In this document: piece by piece, positions 8,825 through 16,588 of the stretch
Numbering within the stretch: position 1 is the first letter of the stretch
Layout of the letters: every line of letters starts with the position of its first letter
Origin: Planctomycetaceae bacterium
GTDB lineage: Bacteria; Planctomycetota; Planctomycetia; Gemmatales; Gemmataceae
DNA length: 64,000 nt
NCBI GenBank assembly: GCA_013823135.1
Contig: PNLP01000006.1
Span: 62,001-126,000, forward strand
Direction: 5' to 3'
Position numbers and translations under genes: made by a program
The notes under the pieces: model-generated
What the model saw: only the letters and a program-made list of their open reading frames with translations
Told to the model about the DNA's origin: nothing
The model's database searches: none

Positions 8825-11308
8825 ATGACCCGCCTCTTACTCACAACCGTGATATCGTTGTTCACGGCTACTGCCGCGATGGCAGAACCAGCCAAACCCG
8901 TGACTGCGATCACGGCGTTCCCAAACGCCCTGAAGCTGAAGGGCATGGACGACGCGCCACAATTGCTCATCACCGGTAAGCATGCGGATGGGCGTGAAGT
9001 CGATCTCTCGGCTGCCGCGACCTACGCTGCGTCCGATGCCAAGGTCGTTCGCGTCGATGCCAACGGTCGTGTGTTCCCGGTCGGCAACGGCACGGCGGAA
9101 ATTACCGCGACGTTCGAGGGGAAGACGGTTCGAATCGCGGTCACTGCCGAAAAGATGGAGGCGCCGCTGCCTCTGAACTTCGCCAACCACGTCGTTCCGA
9201 TCTTCACGAAGCTGTCGTGTAGCTCGGGTGGCTGCCATGGCAAAATCGCGGGTCAGAACGGTTTCCGGCTATCCCTGCTCGGATTCGATCCGCAGTTCGA
9301 TTACGAGAATCTTCTGAAGGAAGGTCGCGGTCGTCGTGTGTTCCCCGCTGCCCCGGAGAGCAGCCTGTTGCTCACGAAGATGGCCGGCACCGCACCACAC
9401 GGTGGCGGTAAGAAGACTGAAGTTGGCAGCGAGGAATACAAAATCGTTCGCCGCTGGATTGCATCTGGTCTTCCCTACGGCAGTCCGAGTGATCCGACTG
9501 TGGTGAAAATCTCCATCCATCCCGAAAGCCGGGTGATCGAACGCAAGGGTCGCCAGCAAGTCGCGGTTCACGCTCACTTCTCGGATGGCACCGTCGAGGA
9601 TGTGACCCGTCGTGCTCAGTACGAGAGCAACGATACGGACATCGCAAGTGTCACCGAGGCTGGTGTCGTGAACACCCAGGCTATGACTGGTCAAGCGGCC
9701 GTGATGGCACGCTTCAACGGCAATGTCGCGGTGTTCCGGGCCATCGTTCCGCGTCCCGGTGATGTGGTGAAGTTCGAGTTCCCCGAGCAGACCGTGGTCG
9801 ATAAGGCGACTGCCAACAAGTGGCGTGAGCTGAACATCACGCCTTCTGAACTTTGCACGGATGAGGCGTTCATTCGCCGCGTCTACCTGGATGTGACCGG
9901 CACGCTGCCGAACCCGAGCGATGTGACCGCTTTCCTCGCGAACAAGGATCCGAAGAAGCGTGACAAACTCGTCGATGCACTCGTCGAGACTCCTGAGTAC
10001 GCGTATTTCTTCGCAAACAAGTGGGCCGACATCCTTCGCGTCAAGCGGCGGAATCTCCCGGATCGCGCGTATGGCACCTTCGCGTTCCACACCTGGATTC
10101 GCGAGGCGGTCGCGTCGGACAAGCCGTACGACGACTTCGCCCGCGACATCGTTTGTGCAATCGGCGACGAATCCAAGTCGCCAACCACGGTGTGGTACAA
10201 GGAGGTGAAGACTGCCGAGAACTTCGTCGATGATGTGGGCCAGGTGTTCCTGGGGCAGCGGCTCGCGTGTGCGAACTGCCACCACCACCCTTACGAAAAG
10301 TGGAGCCAGGACGACTACTGGGGCGTGGCGGCGTTCTTCGCACGTGTCGGCACCAAGAATGTACAGGTGCCCGGCCGCATTCAGCAGAACCAGCAGAACC
10401 AGCGACAGGTTCTGTTCGTGAAGTCCACCGGAAGCGTGCAGAACAAGCGAACAGGCCAGAACGCCCCGATGAAGCCACTCGATGGCGAAGTAATTACCTC
10501 GGGGACCGACGAAGACCCCCGGCAGAAGTTCGCCGACTGGATGACCAGCCCGAAGAACCCGTTCTTCGCGAAGGCTGTGGCGAACCGCTACTGGGCGCAC
10601 TTCTTTGGTCGCGGAATCGTGGACCCACTCGACGACTTGCGGATCACGAACCCGCCGTCGAACCCGGAACTGCTCGACTCGCTGGCGCAGAACCTGATCG
10701 ACAACAAGTACAGCCTCAAGGCACTGGTGAAGACGATCTGCAAGAGCCGGACGTATCAGCTCTCCGCAATGCCGAACGACTTCAACTCGGCCGACAAGCA
10801 GTCGTTCGCCCGCTACTACCCGAAACGGTTGCAAGCCGAGGTGTTGTTCGACGCGGTTTGCAAACTGACCGACAGCCCGACCGTGTTCCCGGGTCTGCCC
10901 TCGGACAAGTTCGCACCGAGCCGGGCGATCATGTTGCCGGACGAATCGTTTGTGTCGTACTTCCTCGACGTGACCGGTCGCCCGCAGCGCATTAGTGCCT
11001 GCGAATGCGAACGGGTGAACGAGGCAAGTCTGGCAATGACACTGCACCTGCTGAACAGCCAGGAAGTGCAGGACAAGATCGCTCGTGCTGGTGCTCGTGC
11101 CGAACAGATTACAAAGGACCCGCGGCCTGACGCCGAGAAGGTAACTGAGTTGTTCGTGGTTGCCGTCGGCAGCAAGCCGAGCGAGGAAAAGTTGAAGCTC
11201 GCTCTCGAGCACATCGAGAAGCACAAGGCGACCAAAACAACGAAGGCCGCTTACGAGAACATCATCTGGGCGTTGTTGAACAGTAAGGGCTTCCTGTTCA
11301 ATCAGTGA
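8825..11308 (+). CDS. Planctomycete cytochrome/PSD1 protein (Big2-like, DUF1549, DUF1553)
   Basis: An 827-residue secreted protein (signal peptide to about AMAEPA). An N-terminal bacterial Ig-like (Big2) domain at about 20-110 is followed by a heme-type motif CSSGGCHG near 135, in which the cysteines are four residues apart. A second Ig-like part follows at about 225-315. DUF1549 then carries LACANCHHHPYEKWSQDDYWG (CXXCH), and DUF1553 at the C-terminus has NPFFAKAVANRYWAHFFGRGIVDPLDD. The heme sites suggest a periplasmic redox or electron-transfer role; the substrate is unknown. It ends at a strong terminator. Confidence 0.9.
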   Translation: MTRLLLTTVISLFTATAAMAEPAKPVTAITAFPNALKLKGMDDAPQLLITGKHADGREVDLSAAATYAASDAKVVRVDANGRVFPVGNGTAEITATFEGKTVRIAVTAEKMEAPLPLNFANHVVPIFTKLSCSSGGCHGKIAGQNGFRLSLLGFDPQFDYENLLKEGRGRRVFPAAPESSLLLTKMAGTAPHGGGKKTEVGSEEYKIVRRWIASGLPYGSPSDPTVVKISIHPESRVIERKGRQQVAVHAHFSDGTVEDVTRRAQYESNDTDIASVTEAGVVNTQAMTGQAAVMARFNGNVAVFRAIVPRPGDVVKFEFPEQTVVDKATANKWRELNITPSELCTDEAFIRRVYLDVTGTLPNPSDVTAFLANKDPKKRDKLVDALVETPEYAYFFANKWADILRVKRRNLPDRAYGTFAFHTWIREAVASDKPYDDFARDIVCAIGDESKSPTTVWYKEVKTAENFVDDVGQVFLGQRLACANCHHHPYEKWSQDDYWGVAAFFARVGTKNVQVPGRIQQNQQNQRQVLFVKSTGSVQNKRTGQNAPMKPLDGEVITSGTDEDPRQKFADWMTSPKNPFFAKAVANRYWAHFFGRGIVDPLDDLRITNPPSNPELLDSLAQNLIDNKYSLKALVKTICKSRTYQLSAMPNDFNSADKQSFARYYPKRLQAEVLFDAVCKLTDSPTVFPGLPSDKFAPSRAIMLPDESFVSYFLDVTGRPQRISACECERVNEASLAMTLHLLNSQEVQDKIARAGARAEQITKDPRPDAEKVTELFVVAVGSKPSEEKLKLALEHIEKHKATKTTKAAYENIIWALLNSKGFLFNQ

Positions 11309-11338
11309 CGCCAACTGACAGGCCGGTTTGATATAAAG

Positions 11339-11367
11339 CCCCCGGACCGCCGGGGGTTCTTTATTTC
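11339..11367 (+). terminator. Rho-independent terminator
   Basis: CCCCCGG (11339-11345), loop ACCG and CCGGGGG (11350-11356) are followed by TTCTTTATTT. It lies 31 nt after the cytochrome/PSD1 stop and separates it from the FAD oxidoreductase. Confidence 0.9.
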
Positions 11368-11378
11368 GTGGAGGCGTC

Positions 11379-12626
11379 ATGCCGGGGCGTGTTGTGGTGG
11401 TCGGTGGTGGTGTGGTTGGTGCGTGTTCCGCGTATTACCTCGCGAAGGCGGGGTACTCGGTGACGATCGTCGATCGGGCGAAGTTTGGGGCCGCGTGTTC
11501 GCACGCCAGCTGTGGCTACGTCTGCCCGAGCCACGTTCTACCGCTCGCGATGCCCGGTGCAATCTGGTCCACACTGAAGACGCTGTTCCATCGCAACTCG
11601 CCCCTGAAGGTTCGGCCAGGGGTTGTCCTCAAGAACCTCGGGTGGTTTCTCGGCTTCGCTCGTCGTTGCAATCAACGCGACATGCTCGCCACGGGTCATA
11701 GCATCCAGGCACTTCTAAATTCGTCCCGCGGGCTCTACGACGAGCTGTTGCGAGCCGAACGCCTGGAATGCGAATGGGAGACCAAGGGGCTCCTCTTCGT
11801 CTACGAAACGCCGAAGCACTTCGAGCATTACCTTCACACGGATGAGCTGCTACGTCGTGAGTTCGCGATGCCCGCCAAGCGATTCGATTCATCAGAGCTC
11901 GCAGCTCTGGAACCGGCTCTGAAGGCGGGGATGGCAGGCGGCTATCTGTATCAGTCCGATGCCCATTTACGCCCTGACAAACTCATGTCAGAACTGCGGC
12001 GTGTGTTGCTGAACCTTGGCGTGGAGGTACGCGAGAACTGCGAGGTGACTGGATTCGTGAAGTCGGATGGCAAAGCGACTGCCGTGAGCACAAAATCTGG
12101 CGACATTACCGCAGATCACATCGTCATTGCGACCGGCGCGTGGACACCGTTGTTGAATGCAGAACTCGGCTGCCGCATTCCGATCCAGCCAGGGAAGGGG
12201 TATTCCCTCACAATGCCGAGACCGGCGGTGTGTCCGACGTATCCGCTGATCTTCGAGGAACACCGCGTGGCCGTCACGCCGTTCGCATCGGGTTATCGTC
12301 TCGGCTCCACAATGGAATTCGCGGGTTATGACGACAGCATGAATCGCTCGCGGCTTTCGATTCTGACTGACGCAGCGAAGCACTACCTCCGCGATCCGCT
12401 CGCGGAGCCAGTGCAGGAGGAATGGTGGGGGTGGAGGCCGATGACGTTCGACGGGCTGCCTGTGATCGACCGCAGCCCCTCGATGGGGAATGTGCTCATT
12501 GCTGCCGGGCACAACATGCTGGGGCTGTCGATGGCGACCGCAACCGGCAAACTGGTGTCGGAGATGCTTAACGGAGCTAAACCGCACATCGACCCGACGC
12601 CCTATGGGTTGAAGCGATTCGGCTGA
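11379..12626 (+). CDS. FAD-dependent oxidoreductase, DadA/glycine oxidase-like
   Basis: A 415-residue flavoprotein of the DAO superfamily. The dinucleotide-binding site is at the very N-terminus (RVVVVGGGVVGACSAYYLAKAG) and ends in an acidic residue (IVDRAKFG). Later landmarks are IVIATGAWTPLL near residue 250, IPIQPGKGYSLTM, and the C-terminal FAD segment NVLIAAGHNMLGLSMATATG. The closest described relatives oxidise D-amino acids or glycine; which substrate applies here is not visible. GGAGG precedes the ATG. Its stop codon ends one base before that of the convergent hydrolase gene. Confidence 0.88.
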   Translation: MPGRVVVVGGGVVGACSAYYLAKAGYSVTIVDRAKFGAACSHASCGYVCPSHVLPLAMPGAIWSTLKTLFHRNSPLKVRPGVVLKNLGWFLGFARRCNQRDMLATGHSIQALLNSSRGLYDELLRAERLECEWETKGLLFVYETPKHFEHYLHTDELLRREFAMPAKRFDSSELAALEPALKAGMAGGYLYQSDAHLRPDKLMSELRRVLLNLGVEVRENCEVTGFVKSDGKATAVSTKSGDITADHIVIATGAWTPLLNAELGCRIPIQPGKGYSLTMPRPAVCPTYPLIFEEHRVAVTPFASGYRLGSTMEFAGYDDSMNRSRLSILTDAAKHYLRDPLAEPVQEEWWGWRPMTFDGLPVIDRSPSMGNVLIAAGHNMLGLSMATATGKLVSEMLNGAKPHIDPTPYGLKRFG

Positions 12627-12627
12627 G

Positions 12628-13506
12628 TCAATCTGCGACGCGCTTCGAGATTCCCCCAAAAGCGTCGATGCGGCGGTCGCGGAAGAATGGCCAGTTCCGC
12701 CGCACGTCTTCCATGTGCTTGCGGCTACACGGCACGACCAGAATCTCTTCCTTATCGTGGCTCGCTTTCGCGACCACTCGGCCAAAGGGATCGCTGACGA
12801 ACGACCCGCCCCAGAATTCCAGCCCCTCGCCGACGATCACCTCGTGACCGACACGGTTCACGCCGCAGACGTAGGTGCCGTTTGCAATCGCGTGCCCACG
12901 CATGCTCGTTTCCCAGGCGGAATGCTGGGCCTCACCGAACTCCGCCTTCTCGCGTGGGTGCCATCCGATTGCCGTCGGGTAGAAGATCACTTCAGCGCCC
13001 ATGAGGGCCGTGAGGCGCGCGGCTTCCGGAAACCACTGATCCCAGCACACGAGCGTCCCCACCTTGGCGGCAGGTGTGTTGAACACCTTGAAGCCAAGGT
13101 CTCCGGGTGTGAAGTAGAATTTTTCGAGGAACAGCGGGTCGTCCGGAATGTGCATCTTGCGGTAGATGCCGAGGAGCTCGCCCTTCGCATCGTGAACCGT
13201 GGCCGTGTTGTGATACACGCCGGGCATCCTCTTCTCGAACAGCGAGCCGACCACGACGACGCCATTCTTCTTGGCCGCCGCTGCGAGGCGGGCTTCACTC
13301 GGTCCAGGGATCGCTTCCGCAAGATCGAACAGAGCGATGTCTTCCTGCTGGCAGAAGTAATAGCCCGTGAACAACTCTGGCAGGCAGACGATCTGAGCGC
13401 CCTTTTTCGCGGCTTCGCCAATGGCTGCCTCGGCTTTGGCGAGATTTGCCTCGCGATCCGGGGCGATTTTCATCTGCACCGCTGCGATGGTAAAAGTGTC
13501 GGTCAT
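12628..13506 (-). CDS. aguB: Carbon-nitrogen hydrolase, N-carbamoylputrescine amidase-like
   Basis: A 292-residue nitrilase-superfamily enzyme. The catalytic triad is visible: Glu in [11 protein letters not shown], Lys in [10 protein letters not shown], and Cys in [15 protein letters not shown]. The motif set ([43 protein letters not shown]) matches AguB, which releases putrescine, CO2 and ammonia from N-carbamoylputrescine. Agmatine deiminase, often adjacent, is not in this window. The start at 13506 ([11 protein letters not shown]) fits the family. The gene diverges from acsA across a region containing a large inverted repeat. Confidence 0.85.
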   Translation of the reverse strand: MTDTFTIAAVQMKIAPDREANLAKAEAAIGEAAKKGAQIVCLPELFTGYYFCQQEDIALFDLAEAIPGPSEARLAAAAKKNGVVVVGSLFEKRMPGVYHNTATVHDAKGELLGIYRKMHIPDDPLFLEKFYFTPGDLGFKVFNTPAAKVGTLVCWDQWFPEAARLTALMGAEVIFYPTAIGWHPREKAEFGEAQHSAWETSMRGHAIANGTYVCGVNRVGHEVIVGEGLEFWGGSFVSDPFGRVVAKASHDKEEILVVPCSRKHMEDVRRNWPFFRDRRIDAFGGISKRVAD

Positions 13507-13518
13507 CGGAGGTTGTTT

Positions 13519-13617
13519 GTGGGTTGTTGTTCGTTGGTCGTTGGTTCCACGCTCGCAGTATGTTATACCAATCGGTGAATTCTTCCGCCGACCCGCAACC
13601 AACGACCCACAACCCAC
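13519..13617. repeat. Imperfect inverted repeat in the aguB-acsA divergent region
   Basis: The left arm 13519-13546 and right arm 13597-13617 pair over GTGGGTTGT and GGTCGTTGGTT, with an 8-nt versus 1-nt internal difference and a 50-nt spacer. The right arm ends 11 nt before the acsA ATG, so if transcribed the hairpin would lie in the acsA leader. Confidence 0.65.
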
Positions 13618-13628
13618 GTACCCCTCCC

Positions 13629-15584
13629 ATGTCGAGCCCCGAAAAGAACATTACGAGCGTCTTGAAGGAAACCCGCGTCTTCCCACCATCGGCAGACTTC
13701 GTCGCTGCATCGCTTGTCGATGCCAAGGAACGCGACCGCCTTGCGGAATGGGCCAAGCGTGATCCCGATGCGTTCTGGGCCGAGCAAGCGAAGTCGCTCC
13801 ATTGGACCAAGCCATGGACTCAGGTGCTCGACTGGAGCAATGCGCCGCACGCAAAGTGGTTCGTCGGTGGGCAACTTAACGCGAGCGAGAATTGCCTGGA
13901 CCGGCATCTCACGGGGCCGCGAAAGAACAAGGCTGCGATCATTTTCGAGGGCGAACCCGGCGACACTCGCACGCTCACGTACCAACAACTTCACCGCGAG
14001 GTCTGCAAGTTTGCAAATGCTCTCAAGTTGCTCGGTGTGGGAAAGGGCGATCGCGTAACGATCTACATGCCGATGGTGCCTGAAGCGGCCATCGCCATGC
14101 TCGCATGTGCTCGCATCGGGGCGATGCACTCGGTCGTGTTCGGCGGCTTCTCAGCGGATGCCGTTGCGGACCGAAACAACGATGCGAAGAGCAAGATCAT
14201 CATCACCGCGGACGGCGGCTGGCGACGCGGCAAGGTCGTGCCTCTGAAGGCGAACGTGGATGCGGCTCTGGAGAAGTCGCCGACAGTCGAGAAGTGTATC
14301 GTGCTGAACCGCTGCAATACAGCAGTGGAGATGAAACACGGCCGCGACCTGTGGTGGCACGATCTCATGGCCGCCGGCTCGCAACACTGCCCCGCAGAAC
14401 CACTCGACAGCGAACACCCGCTGTTCATCCTTTACACCTCCGGCAGCACTGGCAAACCCAAGGGCGTGCTCCACACCACGGGTGGCTATCTCCTTGGTTC
14501 CTCGCTGACGCACAAGTGGGTCTTTGACCTCAAGGAAGACGACGTTTACTGGTGTACTGCGGATGTGGGCTGGATCACCGGGCATAGCTACATCGTGTAC
14601 GGCCCGCTGTGCAACGGCAGCACGATCGTGATGTACGAAGGGGCTCCGAATCAGCCGAAGGAAGATCGCTTCTGGGAGATCATCGAAAAGTATCAGGTGA
14701 GCGTCTTCTACACTGCTCCCACGGCGATCCGGGCATTCATCAAGTGGGGCGACCACCACCCGAAGGGGCACGACCTCTCGTCGCTGCGGCTTCTTGGAAG
14801 CGTCGGCGAGCCGATCAACCCCGAAGCGTGGATGTGGTATCACAAGCTCATCGGTGGCGAGCGCTGCCCGATCGTGGATACGTGGTGGCAGACGGAAACC
14901 GGCGCGATCATGATCGCCCCACTCCCAGGCGCGATCCCCACCAAGCCCGGTAGCGCTACGAAGCCCCTCCCCGGCATTGAAGCCGAAGTTGTCGATAAAT
15001 CTGGGAACGCTGTGCCCGCTAACAGTGGCGGTTTCCTCGTGGTGAAGCGACCGTGGCCGAGCATGATGCGCACGATCTACGGTGACGACGAGCGCTACAA
15101 GACGACGTACTGGAGCCACTACGATGGCATCTACTTCACGGCCGACGGTGCTCGCATCGACGACGACGGCTACATCTGGGTGATGGGCCGCGTGGATGAC
15201 GTGCTGAACGTGAGCGGTCACCGCCTCAGCACGATGGAAGTGGAAAGCGCACTCGTGAACCACCCGAAGGTCGCCGAGGCTGCTGTTGTCGGCAAGCCCG
15301 ACGACCTGAAGGGCGAAGGGATTGTCTGCTTCGTAACGCTCAAGCAGGGGAACGAGCCGACCGACGCGCTGAAAGCCGAGTTGAAGGCACACGTCGTTCA
15401 CAACATTGGCGCACTTGCCCGTCCGGACGACATCAAGTTCACGGAAACCCTGCCAAAGACACGCAGCGGGAAGATCATGAGGCGCTTCTTGCGAGACGTG
15501 GCTGCCGGCCGCCAATCGACTGGCGACGCCACGACGCTTGAGGATTACACCGTGCTCGCCAAGCTCCGCGAAGACGAGGAGTGA
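13629..15584 (+). CDS. acsA: Acetyl-coenzyme A synthetase
   Basis: A 651-residue AMP-forming acetate-CoA ligase, the normal length for the family. Motifs in order: [15 protein letters not shown] (ATP/AMP loop), [12 protein letters not shown] (adenine and acyl pocket), [19 protein letters not shown] (hinge), and TRSGKIMRR near residue 612, whose lysine (about 615) is the site of reversible acetylation in Salmonella Acs. The enzyme acts in the cytoplasm for acetate scavenging. The ATG at 13629 (MSSPEKN) is preferred because the upstream in-frame extension is encoded by the intergenic inverted repeat. Confidence 0.96.
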   Translation: MSSPEKNITSVLKETRVFPPSADFVAASLVDAKERDRLAEWAKRDPDAFWAEQAKSLHWTKPWTQVLDWSNAPHAKWFVGGQLNASENCLDRHLTGPRKNKAAIIFEGEPGDTRTLTYQQLHREVCKFANALKLLGVGKGDRVTIYMPMVPEAAIAMLACARIGAMHSVVFGGFSADAVADRNNDAKSKIIITADGGWRRGKVVPLKANVDAALEKSPTVEKCIVLNRCNTAVEMKHGRDLWWHDLMAAGSQHCPAEPLDSEHPLFILYTSGSTGKPKGVLHTTGGYLLGSSLTHKWVFDLKEDDVYWCTADVGWITGHSYIVYGPLCNGSTIVMYEGAPNQPKEDRFWEIIEKYQVSVFYTAPTAIRAFIKWGDHHPKGHDLSSLRLLGSVGEPINPEAWMWYHKLIGGERCPIVDTWWQTETGAIMIAPLPGAIPTKPGSATKPLPGIEAEVVDKSGNAVPANSGGFLVVKRPWPSMMRTIYGDDERYKTTYWSHYDGIYFTADGARIDDDGYIWVMGRVDDVLNVSGHRLSTMEVESALVNHPKVAEAAVVGKPDDLKGEGIVCFVTLKQGNEPTDALKAELKAHVVHNIGALARPDDIKFTETLPKTRSGKIMRRFLRDVAAGRQSTGDATTLEDYTVLAKLREDEE

Positions 15585-16521
15585 TGGCACTCACGCCAGC
15601 CCCGGCATAGATCGCGGGCGGCCGCCGGCCAGGTTGGGAAGCGGAACTTGAAGCCCGCTTCCACCAATCTGGTCGGCACCACCCGCCGGCTCTTCAACAC
15701 CAGTTCCGATTCGGTTCGCATCGCCCACGTTCCCAGTTCGATCATCCATTGCGTCGCGGGCAGTCCGATACGACACCCCCACGCCGCTCTTGCATGAACT
15801 CTGCGTTTGGTAACGGCTCTGGTGCCGAAAGGTTCACCGGGCCGCTCATGTCGTGTTCGATCAGGAATTCCACGGCGCGAATGAAGTCCACTTCGTGAAT
15901 CCAGGACACGAATTGCCGGCCATCACCGGCTCGGCCACCCAGCCCGCGTCGCACGAGCCAGAGCAGGGTATCGAAGACGCCGTCGCGATCCGGGCTCATC
16001 GTCATCGCGGAACGGAGCGCCACCTTCCGCGTGTGCGGCGTATCCTTCGCGTCGAACGCTCGTTCCCATAAAGTTGCAACGTCGATGCTGAATCGCCATG
16101 TGTCCGGCGCGTTTGGTTCGTTGCCGCCGGTGATGCCGGTGTGCTCGTCGTTGGCGGTGTCGAACCGGTGTGCGTATATGGTGGCGGTGCTTGCCTGAAG
16201 CCACACGCGAGGTGGCCTCGCCGCTTGTCGAATTGCTTCCCCGATAACTTGCGTGGACCGAACTCGCGATTCCATGATTTCACGGCGATTGGCGGGCGTG
16301 TACCGACAGTTCACACTGCGGCCCGCGAGATTAATCACGACATCTGCGTTGTGGAGTTCCTTCGCCCAATCGCCGATGTGTTCTGCATCCCACGCGACGA
16401 CTCGCCATGGGGCGGCCGACGGCTTGCGGCTGAGAACTATAACGTCGTGTTTGTTCGCGTGGAAGTGTCGGGCGAGAATTGTTCCGACCTGCCCCGATCC
16501 ACCTGGAAGTATGATCTTCAT
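15545..16521 (-). pseudogene. TIGR01777 family epimerase, C-terminus frameshifted
   Basis: NAD(P)-binding SDR-type protein starting at 16521 (MKIILPGGSGQVGTIL, Rossmann motif). Internal landmarks are VVINLAGRSVNCRYTPANR, LQASTATIYAH and FVSWIHEVDFIRAVEFL, as in TIGR01777. The open frame ends early at 15742 after FMQERRGG, but the expected DUF1731 C-terminal domain continues in another frame: GLPATQWMIELGTWA, then ELVLKSRRVVPTRLVEAGF, to the stop at 15545. One missing G in the five-base run at 15776-15780 explains the break. It is either a true frameshift or a sequencing error. The restored C-terminus overlaps the end of acsA on the other strand by 40 nt. Confidence 0.75.
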
Positions 16522-16588
16522 CGCGGTTCCCTCAAGATTGCTCAGAGGGATAACCGCGTTGGAATGCGTAGGGGTAACCGATTTGCTA

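Noticed and set aside
9269..11380. A 703-codon open frame on the minus strand
   Set aside because: It lies fully antisense to the cytochrome/PSD1 gene, whose plus-strand product has clear domains. The antisense product is Arg/Val/His-rich with no motif, as is usual opposite GC-rich genes.
12715..13578. A 287-codon open frame on the plus strand
   Set aside because: Antisense to the N-carbamoylputrescine amidase-like gene, whose catalytic triad is intact.
14151..15590. A 479-codon open frame on the minus strand
   Set aside because: Antisense to acsA, which is confidently identified; no motif in the antisense product.
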